Shown here piece after piece: positions 1 to 11,515 of a stretch of 64,000 nucleotides of DNA; the first letter of the stretch is position 1; each line of letters starts with the position of its first letter. The stretch is from positions 7,116,501-7,180,500 of the forward strand of contig CM044860.1 in NCBI GenBank assembly GCA_024500155.1, written 5' to 3'. The notes below the pieces were generated by a model. The model was given only the letters and a program-made list of their open reading frames with translations, was not told the origin of the DNA and did not search any database. The stretch is from Chenopodium formosanum. Lineage: Eukaryota; Streptophyta; Magnoliopsida; Caryophyllales; Amaranthaceae. The position numbers and the translations under genes were made by a program.

Positions 1-238
1 GATAGAACCACCTTATCCATTACTTTAATCACGTCAAACACCCTTGACTCATGTCTTGAGGAGTTGCGACTTAAAGTGCCTAAAATGCCATCGTGTGATG
101 TATGGTTTAAGCAGTAATGACTGGAGCATTCATAACTCCACTAGGATCATGCCTTCAACTCATACTACGAATCAAAATGCTCAAAATACCAACTTTTTGC
201 AAATATAAAGATAAAATATAAACAAAGAAAATTTTGTT

Positions 239-348
239 GGGTGGTTTTCTACAAAGTGTATATTATATTTGGTTATTCCTTGTAACTTTCCCTGGGTGGT
301 TTTCTACAAAGTGCTTATTATATTCAGTTATTCCTTGTAAATTTCCCT
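239..348. repeat. 55-bp tandem duplication in a SCAI intron
   Basis: Two adjacent copies of a 55-bp unit begin GGGTGGTTTTCTACAAAGTG at 239 and at 294. They differ at only a few positions. Both lie in intronic sequence downstream of exon 2 on the minus strand. Confidence 0.8.
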
Positions 349-453
349 ATCAATGCTAAACATTTTTCTAAGGAGATCGATTTCATCAATGTTTATCAAG
401 ATTAGCATAAGACCACAGAAATAAAGTACCAGAAGAAATTAAAAGTAAATAAC

Positions 454-3093
454 CTGAAAAGCCCGCTTGCATTCATCAAGCAAAATCTTTAAGTGATTAA
501 CCAACTGATGAACCATATGTCGACGGTTAAGCACTAGACATACTGTAATGAATCTTGCAATGAATCTCAATTGTTTATTTGCAAGATTAATATCTTGAAA
601 CATGCCCTCCTTGAAATACTCCCTTGTCAGTAGAGCTTCGTAGAATACATATGATTCTGACAAATAGCTTGCATCACTTGTGCGTGTATACTGTCCAAAA
701 TAAAGCTGACCAATCCGAGATGCAATCTCACCAATCTCCCATCTCTTTAGCCCACCATCTACCAGCTTCTGCCGATTTGCTTGTTGAAATTTCCATAACT
801 CTGTATATACTTTGAATACTTTGCAAAAATAAGTGTCAAACCTGCATTATTTATGTATACTATTGCATATCAAAAACCAAACCAATGACTGAGGCTCCAA
901 ATAGGCAAATAGCCCTCAGCCCCTCACTCTTCTTACATAAAGGTTCATCAGAAATTTACTCATTCTTAAAATTTTGATTAATTGCCAGAAAAAGACGTAA
1001 GATCTAGCAAAGAATAGCAGAATTTGGGAATTTTTCCCCTCCAACCTGCTGTAGGCTCAGTGTTCCAATCCTTGCCAATTAGTGCTTTAAAAGGAGAAAC
1101 ATGACAGAGATGAATACTGAATATCTAACACAGCCATACAAAGGGAAAATACAAGTCTAAAATCTAAACCAACACTTCTAGCCACCAGCCACAATATCCT
1201 TCAATTGTACAAATAGAAAAACATCTTATAAAGCACATTGAATTTTACATAGAGATCAAATTCCAGTTCAATATATAACAAATCAAATTACAAGAATATA
1301 AGGAATAATAAATACTGTTTCTTTTCTCTCTTGAATATTTGTTGTAATTATTCTTTTAGCAAAAATGTTATCAAACTCCACAGAGGAGGGGTGTATCCAA
1401 GTATAGTATCTCCAACAAAACCCTCATTCCTTAAAATTTCTTCTTAATCAAATCGTCTCTTGTGTCCAATTGTTCCCCCCTTCTCATAAATAATACTATC
1501 TTCGTCTTTCAGTCAGCATATAATCCTCCATAGTGAGTCCACCATCTAAGACAGATATGATATAATTGCAAATATCAACCTTTGTAACAAGCCCTGCCAG
1601 AATGTCGAGGGAAGACTTCGTAAGTACAAGTTCTAACCTTCTTAGAAAAGATTTTCTATAGCATCTCACACTTTAGTGTAATATACTAATTTATGTTCCC
1701 AGCGGTAACCCCAAAAGGCTTCTAGTACCCTTTCTGATTTTCCACAAGGGTGAGGAAGGTCAAACAAGCACAAGTTGTTATCCTCCAAAAGTCCAAAATG
1801 AGTCTTTCCCAGCCAAGGCAATTACAGTTTTGAGGCTGACAATGGACTGTAAACAACCCCTAAAGGCTTCTAACAAACTTTGATAGAGGAAAATATTATC
1901 CAGAGCAATGAAAGAGGATACATTAGTAGAAAAGATGCATTCCTGTACATTTAAAATAATGAAGAAATATATTGTCTATCACATTTCACGTCAATAAGCC
2001 TGAAATATGGCCGAGCATGTTGATCTTTAATAATTCTTGCATAAAATATAAAATATTTGTTGGCAACATCCTTAGCTGTGAGATAAAAGAAACTAGATAG
2101 AAATATATGTTTCCAAGAGGCCAAAAAGAATCTAAGCCCCAAGACAATCCCATGAAGCTGCTAACCCAACTCAATCCCAAGAGCCTATCCCCAAACCGTA
2201 ATCAAATAATTGAGCCTCCAAGACCAAGGGCTTCCCCTCAACTTCAACTAAGATCCAAGGGGTCTAAGAAGATCTCATTGGCATGAGTCATAGCATCAAA
2301 TTTGCTAGTAGCATTGTGAGGCACAATATAGCTTATTCTCCTAAAGAATGTTAGGGACTAAGAGGCAACTCTAGGAATAGATTTTGCTACATGGACAACT
2401 TTCAAGTCAGGCCAACAGAATTTGGGATTGGCTTACTAATTTACGAGTGCCATCTCAAGGCATGATGCCCAATTTATGGCCCTTGCGTCTAATGTAGACA
2501 ACAGCCTCTCTAATATAGCAAACATAACACTATTTATCCAACTGCCGGCTAAGCTCCCTACCCCTCACCGGCAGACTCCTTACGACAACTAGTAACTACA
2601 CATCAATGGTAGCCGCCTAATCACAACATGAGAGAGCATTGGTCCACACCGATACACAACAATCACACCCGCCTAAGGCGAAAACCTCATGTAGGCAATC
2701 AAGCTAATGTTGATGTTAAACCTCAAATGAAAACCAGTAACACCCTACATTTCTTACTTTCTTCCAATCATCAAAATATCCACTTTAACCAAATCAAAAC
2801 TCCAACAATTCACAAATATCAAATTATAATTATGCTATAATTCAACAACAAATGATCAAATTCTCCAAGATTAACACATAAAATAACAAGAAAAACCCAA
2901 TTCAAACACAAAACCCATTTCTATAAAATACTAAAATCAAGAATTCAGCAATCGAGAAAAAGAGAAAAGAAGAAATGTACCTGTTGCGTTCATAAAGGGG
3001 CAAGTCCCTGATCTTAGCGAATTTCTTGTCAGCTTTATCAACCAAAGACCAGTAGATTTCAATCGTGGGTATCCCACTATTTTGCTGCGCCAT
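454..3093 (-). CDS. SCAI-family protein (DUF3550/UPF0682), 5' part only
   Basis: Two coding exons are visible. Exon 1 is 3093-2981 and starts MAQQNSGIPTIEIYWSLVDK; exon 2 is 841-454. Exon 1 ends in the AG of an Arg codon at a GTACAT donor, and exon 2 begins after a TGCAG acceptor with G-TTT-GAC, so the phase fits. The spliced product (167 residues here) contains the stretches LWKFQQANRQKL, RWEIGEIASRI, YEALLTREYF, NLANKQLRF and MVHQLVN, which I recognise as typical of plant SCAI homologues. Animal SCAI is a nuclear cofactor that represses MRTF/SRF-driven transcription; the plant role is not established. Intron 1 is about 2.1 kb. The rest of the gene lies beyond the left edge. I see no further exon in 1-453. 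Confidence 0.85.
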
Positions 3094-5784
3094 TTTTAGA
3101 GTAAAATTCTCTTCTTTCTCTCTCTTCTTCAGACTCAATTGACCACCCAGAAAAGGGTCTGAGAGACGGGGGAAGAAGAAGCCTGAAAATGGGTAATTCT
3201 TTATTCTTGAATTGGGGTTAATAATTGTTGTTTGTAGCAGTAATTTGGTAAAGTGATGACCCTAATTAGATGTGCTGATCACTACTTAATACGTACTCCC
3301 TCCGTTCCCAAATGTTTTTTACGTTTGGAATGTTGCGCGGTTATTAAGAAATTGTAGAAATTGAGAGTAGTTTAATGATTGGCAATGTATACATTTAAAT
3401 AAAGCAAGAATGTTGCATGTGGGGGGTCTAGATAGTGGAATGAAAGCTGTACAAAAAAGAAAAAGCATGTGGGATGATCCGTGCAAATGGATATCAGCCA
3501 ATAACATTGCTTGATTTATTTTTTCAACCAATCAACTAAGATCACACAGATTGCACACATTAACACCAATTTAAGTTGAGATTAAAATCTGAATTTCCCT
3601 CCAACACTTTTACATGTTCAAATAAATAGGCAACCCATTTTCACAAAACAAGTTTACTCCCTCTCTCTCTCTTCAATTACAGAAAACATCATTGCCTGCT
3701 TTGCTTCAAAAAATGGCTGATGATGATGCAAATGCTTTCGATTGGTTCATCGACTTTGATCTTCATGATGATTTTGATCGGGGCTACAACGATCTTGACC
3801 TTAATTTCCCACCAGCACATGATTTTGAAGACTTTGGGGACATTGAAGTTGGTGATGTTCAAATGGATCATGACGAAGCTGATATTAATCTAAATTCAAC
3901 CCCAAAAGAGATGCTTCAACATGAAGATGCAAATGAAGCTGATGGAGAGCCTATTCATCCCAAGCAGCGCAGGCTGAGTGATGTGGACAGAGCGAATGTC
4001 CTTATGTGGCTATTGGATAGGCAAGCAGAAGGTGTGCTGAAGCATGGAGGAATTAACCAAGCTGCTGAGTTTTTTCAAGTAAGTAGACAAACAATAAGTT
4101 CATTATGGAATAAGGCCCAAAAACAAAAACAAGCATTGCAATCCTATAACATGAATAACAATATGCATAATTGTGGTAGAAAGAGAATAGTGGCACCATT
4201 AGAAATGGTGCAATTACTTAAAATGGGTCAGAGGTCATGCATTAGGGACTTAGCACAAACGTTGGGTTTGGGCTCAACAACGGTATGGAGAATGATCAAA
4301 ATAGGGGATATCAAACCACATACAAATGCTTTACATCCTAAATTAACAGAAGCAAACAAAGCAGCACGGTTAGAGTGGGTGTTGAGCATGATAAGGGGGG
4401 ATTCACCCGAGACAAAACAATTCTACTATCCATTGTATGACTTTGTGCACATAGATGAGAAGTGGTTTGAGCTCACTAAAAAAACATACAGATATTATTT
4501 GGGAAAGGGTGAAGTACCCCAACATAGAGCAGCACCATCAGGTACAGACCCACCAAAAGTAATGTTCACTGCTTGCGTGGGCAGACCTAGAGAAGGAGAT
4601 GATGGGGAATACACATTCGATGGGAAAATTGGGATTTTTCCATTCACATACACTGAACCAGCAAAGAGGAAGTCAAAGTACAAAGAAAAGGGGGCACCAG
4701 TCACCAAACTAATTAAGTCAATAACAAAAGAAGTGACCAGAAACATGTTGATACATCAGATAATACCCGCTATCAAAGCTAAATGGCCAACAAATTGGGG
4801 AACTGATGGGCGTTAGAACGGTCGCACATTCCACACTCAATCAAACACATTTATTAACAAACACCTTACAAACAAAGCATAATGACAAGTAAGAGTTCGG
4901 TCCACAAGGAACGGGATATGGTTGCCAAAGATCTTAACACTTAAGCTAATTCGAAGTCAATGGTAAATTGGGGTTCGTCAAGAAGACAAACAAACTATGG
5001 TTCTAAATCAATGGATTAAGGACACTAGGGAATGGGATCCACTCAACCAAGGCAAATAGACAAACGGGGAGTGAAATAGACAAGATATAGCAAGGAATAT
5101 ATGTAAGATCAACCTCATGCAATTAGGACACAACTCACAATACTAAACTTAGATTCCTCATTAGTTTAGCAATAGAAGATACATAATCAAATTGCAATAA
5201 GTAATGCCATGCTTCATTCACATTTCCATGTCAAACTAAGCATATCATGCTATCAAGCTCCTAAATCAAGGGTAGCTAATCCTATCACGAAGAACTAACA
5301 AGCAATCTCATACAATCAATTTAATTGCAATACAAACATCAATGCTACTCCCACATTTGCATAATTAACCTAAAAGGTTGAGCTTCACCCAACCCCTAGC
5401 AAGAAGACTACTCACAACTCATATTCATTAACATGCAAACAAGTATTAGGGTTCTAACTACCTCAATAATTGGGAAAAATGGTTAACAATCGAATTCACT
5501 ATCATCCAACAAGGAATTATCAAGAACTAAAAGGATTCAAGTAACATGCAAATACCAAATAAAATCTGAAATTAAGTAGAAGAGGGTTGAAGAAATTACT
5601 AATTGAAGCTTCAAATGTTGAATACAAATTGCCAAACCTTGAGAATAATTCTTGAATTTCACTAATACAATGATTTGATTTGATGAAAACTAAGCTAAAT
5701 TAATTCAAAAGAATGTTTCAAACTAAGAGAGATTTTTGAAAACTAGGCTACTGTTCTCTTTTTCTAAATGAGCTAAAGGGGAAG

Positions 5785-5792
5785 TATTTATA
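5785..5792 (-). promoter_or_regulatory. TATA box of the gypsy LTR
   Basis: TATAAATA on the minus strand, inside GGGGAGTATAAATACTTCCCC. It fixes the transcriptional direction of the LTR as minus, opposite to the transposase. Confidence 0.6.
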
Positions 5793-5842
5793 CTCCCCGA
5801 AACACATAGGGAAATCCGTCAAAAGAAAACGGATTCCCAGCG

Positions 5843-6141
5843 AGGAGCCCGCTCCACAATGAGGAGCGCCCGCTCCTTTCTGCTGCACGCCCTCTCCAGA
5901 TGCTTCAATGAAAAGTCAGATTTGAAAGTGTCAAGGAGGAGCGCCCGTTCCCCACAGGGTGCACGCCTGCTCCCCTGCTCCACAGCATAGGCAGAATTCA
6001 ACTTCAAAGGGAGGAGCACCCGCTCCTGGTCAGGAGCACGCCCGCTCCTAACAGACTCTGAACTTGGGCAGATTGTTGCTGAAGTCGAGGAGCGCCCGCT
6101 CCAGGAGAGGTGCACGCCCGCTCCCCTGGAGCGCCCTCTCC
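5843..6141. repeat. GC-rich near-palindrome cluster inside the gypsy LTR
   Basis: About ten degenerate copies of GGAGCGCCCGCTCC (arms GGAGCG/CGCTCC around CC) lie in roughly 300 bp, for example near 5862, 5937, 6020 and 6088. Variants read GGAGCACGCCCGCTCC or GGTGCACGCCCGCTCC. The block is strongly GC-rich in an AT-rich LTR and lies upstream of the TATA box in the LTR's own direction. Confidence 0.85.
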
Positions 6142-7834
6142 ATTCTCTAATTTCCTTGCCTTGAACACAAACCATGTATTGAATGCTTGCCAAATTGAGT
6201 CAATAGACCTGCAAAACATGGACAAACACAAACCAAGAGGGGACAAGGCCGAGACAAAATATTTTCATTCAAAAACGGGTTAGAAAGAGGGGAAATGAAT
6301 GCAAAATCGGGTCTAAATTGACACAATAAGTGGTCAAATAAACCACTTATCAGGAACAAAGGTCATATACATACAACAAGATAATGCTAGGACTCATATA
6401 AAACAAGATGATCCCGAATGGCAAAAGCATTATCAACAAGACGGATTTACTTTCATCCTAGTACAACAACCTGCAAATAGTCCAGATTTAACATTTTGGA
6501 TCTTGGTTTTTTTAGAAGTATTCAAACACTTCAAAACAAGAAAATGGCCAAGGATGTGGACAACCTTCTACTGGCTGTACGTGAAGCATTCAATGAATTA
6601 CATCCAAAAACACTAAGCAATGTTTGGATGAGTTATAAATATGGCATGAATGAAATTCTCAAGTGTAAGGGGTCAAACAAATTTCCTCCACCACATAACA
6701 ACAAGGCCAGCTTAGAGAGACAAGGGATTCTTCCCGATGAAGTAGAAGCTCCAAGGTGGGCAGTCCAAGAAGCAAGTGACTACTTGGCTAACTATTACCA
6801 AAACTTAGATTCACAAGGAACACAACAGGGGCCAGAGAATACTCAACAACAAGAGGAGACAGTAAACCAAGTTCCAAAAAATGCAGATCTCCAAACACAA
6901 CAAACAACATAACAAAATGAAGAAATTCAAGGGGCAGAGCACTGGAGGTCAAATGGGACAGCCTCAACTTCAGGAACTAAGTAGATACATGTGATCATAG
7001 TAACCTTTTGATGCAAAACAAGCTTTTGTAACAACTTTTTGTACATGGGGGTTAAAAGTATCAAGCTTTTGTAGATCATAGGTTCACAGTATCAAGCTTT
7101 TGTAACAACCTTTTGTAAGGTTAAAAGTAATGCAAAATTCAAAGTTTTGCTCTTTCAAGTCTATCCATTAACATACACAATCAAACATCAAACCAAAATC
7201 AATTTCTCAAACATAAGACCCCATTGAATCAAAAAAGACAAAAACAAGAGAAAATCAATTCAATGTGATAATAAATTAATAGTGCAAAATTAAGAAAATA
7301 TACCTTCAAATTTGACATGATATGGCGTAGATCTGCCCAAAATTCGTAGCAAAACAGAGTATTCAAAGCACCAAAATTTTGTGGGATCCAAACGAAAACA
7401 CAAAATAACCAAGTAAACCCAAAATAATCGCGTAAGAAACATTAAAATTTTGAGATAAATAAATGTAAGGAGTGAAAAATGAGGCGAAGAGCACCAAAAA
7501 TGAAGGGAGAGAACAGAGAATTGAAGAAGATTCAAGATTAGAAGAGAAAGAAACAAATAAATGGCTAAAGACTGAGGAAGGTAAGCAATGGGATTAAATG
7601 CAGGCCTCGAGAATTGGGTCTCCAACTCACCACTTTTGCTTATTTTGTCTATTAAATTAACCAAATAAGTACAATATCACATGGTATTTTAAGGACAAAA
7701 TGGGAATTAAATAAGCAGAACAAGGGCAATTCAGTCCATATTTTATGGCTTAAAATAGTATAATACAAAATGTAAAGAATAAAAAGGAACACTAAAAATG
7801 GAAACGTAAAAAACATTTAGGAACGGAGGAAGTA

Positions 7835-8035
7835 GTACTTATTTCATCGCATATAATTTGGCAACACGAGGACCCAATTTGCTTACTCCGTAAATGGGTC
7901 GGTCTACTTGACATAATCTAACCCGCTCTAAAGTTTTGCTTTTAATAGGAGATAAAAGTTACTCCCTTTGTATCAAAAGGTGAAAGGATGGATGAGATAT
8001 TCGATTTGCTTTTTATGAACAAAAATCAGTTTTGA
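7835..8035. other. Spacer without recognisable gene
   Basis: Follows the mariner target duplication. A CTCCCTTTGTATC stretch at about 7962 resembles a decayed Stowaway end, but no partner end is evident. Confidence 0.5.
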
Positions 8036-8619
8036 ATAAGAAAACGTGCGACGATTTGGCACCAGATATCCAGAGGTGTGGAAAGAGCAGCTGTGAGAAG
8101 GGGAAAAACCATCAAAAAACGACGATTGTTCGTGAAGGTTTCCACAGAAAGACCCCTCAGTTCTGGCAAACGGATCACAATTACAGGTACCTGGGAGCAT
8201 ACCGATGGAATGAACGAAATACGAACAGTTAGCATAATATAGTCATAGATCTTAAGTTGTAAACTTGTAACTTGATCATGAGCGAATTTGTTGATGTTGC
8301 ACCCACGAAGTATGGAAAGTGTCAAAAATTGGGAACTACTCGGGAAAGAGTTAAGAACAGGAACAAGAAGAAGCAAAAACCGCTTAAATGGAAAAATCAA
8401 TTGTATTTCGTCCTTTGTTCCCCATAGCAACCGGGGATCAAAAAGCACCAAATTTGGTGACTTACAAAAGGAAAGACGAAGTAAGAGCATGCTATTGAAG
8501 ACGTTGCTACATATGTCGGGAAGGCCTTCGTTAATTGTGTACGAACAAAATACGAGTACAAAGGCAGGGTAAGAAAGGGTTTAGCTAATGGGAATATTAA
8601 CTCTTCCGGGAACCAATAA
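8036..8619 (+). pseudogene. Decayed coding fragment of unknown origin
   Basis: Three stretches look coding although they are out of frame with each other. One is 8036-8242, containing ERAAVRRGKTIKKRRLFVKV and RITITGTWEHTDGMNEIRT. A second runs from 8391 and reads KSIVFRPLFPIATGDQK then NLVTYKRKDEVRACY. A third is 8497-8619, reading EDVATYVGKAFVNCVRTKYE. The second and third are adjacent and shifted by one base (TGCTATTGAAGAC), as in a frameshifted gene. I do not recognise the family. It may be a captured or retrotransposed fragment. Confidence 0.3.
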
Positions 8620-9639
8620 CGCGTAAACCATACTATGTAGTAACTTCTTTCTTTCAAAAAAAGTAGTAAATATCTATACTTAAGATGCGTATTAAACAAT
8701 TGTTTATTATTAAAAAAATGAAAGAAAAAACAAAACAAAACAAAATAAACAAACTATGTTGGATCAAGTAAGGGGACCCTCATCTCACCCTCTATTTAAG
8801 AAGTACATTGACCATAGCCAACATGACCTGACTCAAACTCGGCTCATTGAACATTTCAAGACATAGGCACACAAATACACAATGATGAACCAAATAATGT
8901 CAATTTTGCTCTAGATACAATGACAAAAGATGACACGTTGTAATCAAACACATGGATTGCCACGTGATTATGCCAACTTCCAAATCTTTTGGCATGGAAA
9001 TTTATGTTATGTCATCAATTGCACTTAGTTTATTTGGAAGCACAAGCACTTGACACAAGTTGTAATCCACTTCCAAACTTATCATTTACCTCATGATACC
9101 TAAAATCATCATTCTCTAAGTAAAAAATTTAATTTGCAAAGTCTTACCAATTTTCCATTCATAACCGCTTTCATTTACCATTCATAATAGCTTTCATTTT
9201 GCATATAGGAATTAGCTCAATGTCAATGGAAGATACGTTTGCTCACGGGTGCAAAATAAGAATTTGATCTAGCAATTTCGTTCAATATACTATAGATCAA
9301 TATGCAAATTATGTAACATTTTAAAAGACCATCTCAACGACAATCATTAAGAGATCAACCCTTCCATAACAACTTTTTTTTATAAGTTAAACTATGTATA
9401 CTATTGTCTTGAAAAAAAATAACCTTATTTCTCGTAAATCTTTTTTCAAAAAAAAAAAAAAAAAAAAAAAAAAGGTGAGAGTATATGCAGGTGTCCAAGG
9501 GCACTTCATGCGAGGGCCATTTGGGTACAATTGTACAAATGTACAATACAGTACACCTTTTGTTTTCTACTTCGTATATAGTATTTCTTGGTCTACTCCT
9601 CCTTTGACAATTGGAACAACGATAAACTGAGAGTTCAGA
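8620..9639. other. Intergenic spacer upstream of the coiled-coil/A9-like gene
   Basis: AT-rich sequence with a 30-odd-bp poly(A) run near 9443-9473. I see no gene. The promoter of the next gene should lie in the last few hundred bases, but I could not settle on one TATA box. Confidence 0.5.
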
Positions 9640-9709
9640 GTCAGCAGTCAGCAAAGATCAGCAGCATTCAACGGTTTCAACCCGCTCCTCTACTCCGTAT
9701 TACAAATTC
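9640..9709 (+). other. Probable non-coding first exon (5' UTR)
   Basis: A CAG-rich, pyrimidine-mixed stretch ends in AAATTCAG followed by GTTTTCTAAC, a plausible donor. The first coding exon is only at 11516, so a 5' UTR exon is required. The limits of this exon, and whether there are further UTR exons (for example ending at the GAG|GTAAAG near 9929), are inferred. Confidence 0.4.
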
Positions 9710-11515
9710 AGGTTTTCTAACTCACAAACTTGAAACTCCCCATTTCACTGATTTCAATTTTTAATCATATTCATTCAATTTTTTGATTTCTGGGTTTATA
9801 TCTCCTTAATTTGATTGAATATTTTTTCACTCTTAATTTTCTTCTTTAATACATTGGTTGTAATTACAGATAAACAGTATAAAATTGCTCCCTTTGAGGT
9901 TCTATATATTATTGGAAGATTGAATTGAGGTAAAGATTAAACCCTTTATTTTTGTGTATTTTTTTTGTATAGATATTGGAGTTTGTGATTCTATTGTTCA
10001 TTTTCAGTGAAAAGTTTGATTTTTTTGTGCTTAATTTAATGTAAATGGATGTGGGTTTGTTGGAAAATTTGGTCAAAATCCGATTTGGGATTGGTTTGTG
10101 GAGAGATTATTTGATTAGAACTCCACCATAAAGTAGGAAACTGATGAAGTGGTTTGGGTTTCGAATGTGAAGATTTAATCAGATAGTTCTGTATTGATTT
10201 CTGAAGTTTTGTTGCAATGAGGAAAAAAAATACTTAAATTCTGATGTATTTCAGTTTTTAGGTCTTTAGAATGTCATTTATTGTGTTCTTGGATGTTGGT
10301 AGCAATTGATGAATGGCATTCTCTCAAAGTTAGGAAATTTGGTCATTAAGGAACTATAATCTTGTTGTCAGTGATGCTTTCTTGTAGTTAATGTATTTTC
10401 TATAAAGTGTCATCAATAACGTGCAACACGAGTTAGGTATGTAAGATAAGTAATGTAATAGAAATTAATGACATCTGAGTGACACTTTGTAATCCAAAAC
10501 TATATGGAATTTTTCTTTTTCTATTTTTTTTTTTGATGCGAAAGAGTGATGGATTGGTGTTTTTGGAATGTGTCACTTGGATATGTTTGGTTGTTATATA
10601 TATGGAGCCTCCTAACTTTAAGCTTCTTGGTTTTGTTTTGGACAATTCTTATAAATTTGATCTTCCTTACAAACAATTCATTGAATATTATTCACACGTG
10701 TGACATATACAAGGGCCCCAGTAATACATAGATACTAAGGTTTTGAAAAAGAGAAACAGTTTTTTCAATGAGTGATTAAAACGGAATGAATTGGTAACTA
10801 TGCATTCCATCTGGATGAATCATTTAGAACTTGGAAAGGTGACGGTTATTTTGTGTTAAATCACAGATGGATTATCCTTCTTTTTAATACACATATATAC
10901 CTGCATTGATACTAGATTAGTGTATGACCCTAGCTATTTCAGATTTCAAATGCAATGCAATGACAAATATTAAACCCTAGCTATATATCTGAATTGTTGG
11001 TGTTGTTTCTGCTAGTAATGTATTTTTAAGGAAATATCTCCATAAATGGATTTTTATTTTGATCTTTCAGTAGGAACTTAATCGTTTCTTCTCCGGACTT
11101 TAGTTTCCTCTATTAGTGGGAATAAGGGTTGGCTGGGTTGGGGTGGGAGGATGAGGCACAAAGAAACAGATTCTTGCAAGTAATGGGTGGCCAAGTGGTT
11201 AAAGTGACAGAATGTAAATCTATATGGGCTGCTATAACTATCCCAGAAGACACTCAAAACTGCTAAGAGAAATCAATTTCATCATGTAGGCTGTTCTGGG
11301 ACTGATTATATGATTCCTTGTAGCTCACTCACTTCTGTTTTGCTGGTCTTTTATGGATAAATAATGTTGATTGGGCCTTTCTCACTGTGGGTTGTGTGTA
11401 TGGCAATAGATTGTGACCAGACAGAAATTATGCAGCATGTACCAGGCCACCAATAATAATCTACTCTCTAGCACTTGGATGTTGCTTGCTTGAGAATTGG
11501 GGGAAGTCCAGTGTG

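Larger units (their letters stand above)
4804..6352 (-). mobile_element. Solo LTR of a Ty3/gypsy (Athila/Tat-like) element
   Basis: A 1549-bp insertion with TGAT..ATCA ends is flanked by a perfect 5-bp direct repeat GGAAC (4799-4803 and 6353-6357). Removing it restores the transposase frame exactly, so the borders are firm. Read on the minus strand it opens TGATAAGTGG, has a TATAAATA box, and later carries CTTGCTAGGGGTTGGGTGA and CCTTGTGGA-type stretches that I associate with Athila/Tat LTRs. No gag, pol, primer-binding site or second LTR is present, so it is a solo LTR left by recombination. The clade assignment is from memory and less sure than the borders. Confidence 0.85.
3713..6912 (+). 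pseudogene. Mariner-like transposase (DD39D), interrupted and frameshifted
   Basis: The frame starts at the ATG at 3713; the frame is open further upstream but from a TTG. After an acidic leader (MADDDANAFDWF) comes a helix-turn-helix region (SDVDRANVLMWLLDRQ, then SRQTISSLWNKAQ). The first catalytic Asp is in HIDEKWFELT (codon 4454). The frame is broken at 4803 by an LTR (4804-6352) and resumes in frame at 6353 across the duplicated GGAAC. The second Asp is in IQQDNARTH (6380). One base is missing near 6490, so the third Asp (codon 6499, LDLGFF) lies in the next frame; the spacing between the second and third Asp fits DD39D of plant MLEs. The second frame ends at the stop at 6910-6912. Not functional as it stands. 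Confidence 0.92.
3296..7832 (+). mobile_element. Mariner-like element (plant MLE), nested and inactivated
   Basis: Terminal inverted repeats of about 30 bp begin CTCCCTCCGTTCCC at 3296 and, on the minus strand, CTTCCTCCGTTCC at 7832. Both ends are flanked by TA (3294-3295 and 7833-7834), the mariner target duplication. The ends resemble those of Stowaway MITEs, as expected for plant MLEs. Inside is one transposase reading frame. Without the nested LTR the element would be about 3.0 kb. It sits about 200 bp upstream of the SCAI start codon on the other strand. Confidence 0.9.

Noticed and set aside
5819..6246. Arg/Gly/Ala-rich open frames on the minus strand
   Set aside because: Produced by the GGAGCG repeat array in the LTR; overlapping frames are all open because of base composition.
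9394..9654. Overlapping open frames on both strands around the poly(A) tract
   Set aside because: They are mainly poly-Lys or poly-Phe from the homopolymer and have no coding character.
11195..11225. TGGCCAAGTGGTTAAAG resembling a tRNA A box
   Set aside because: No B box or T-arm follows at the right distance; left out as a feature.
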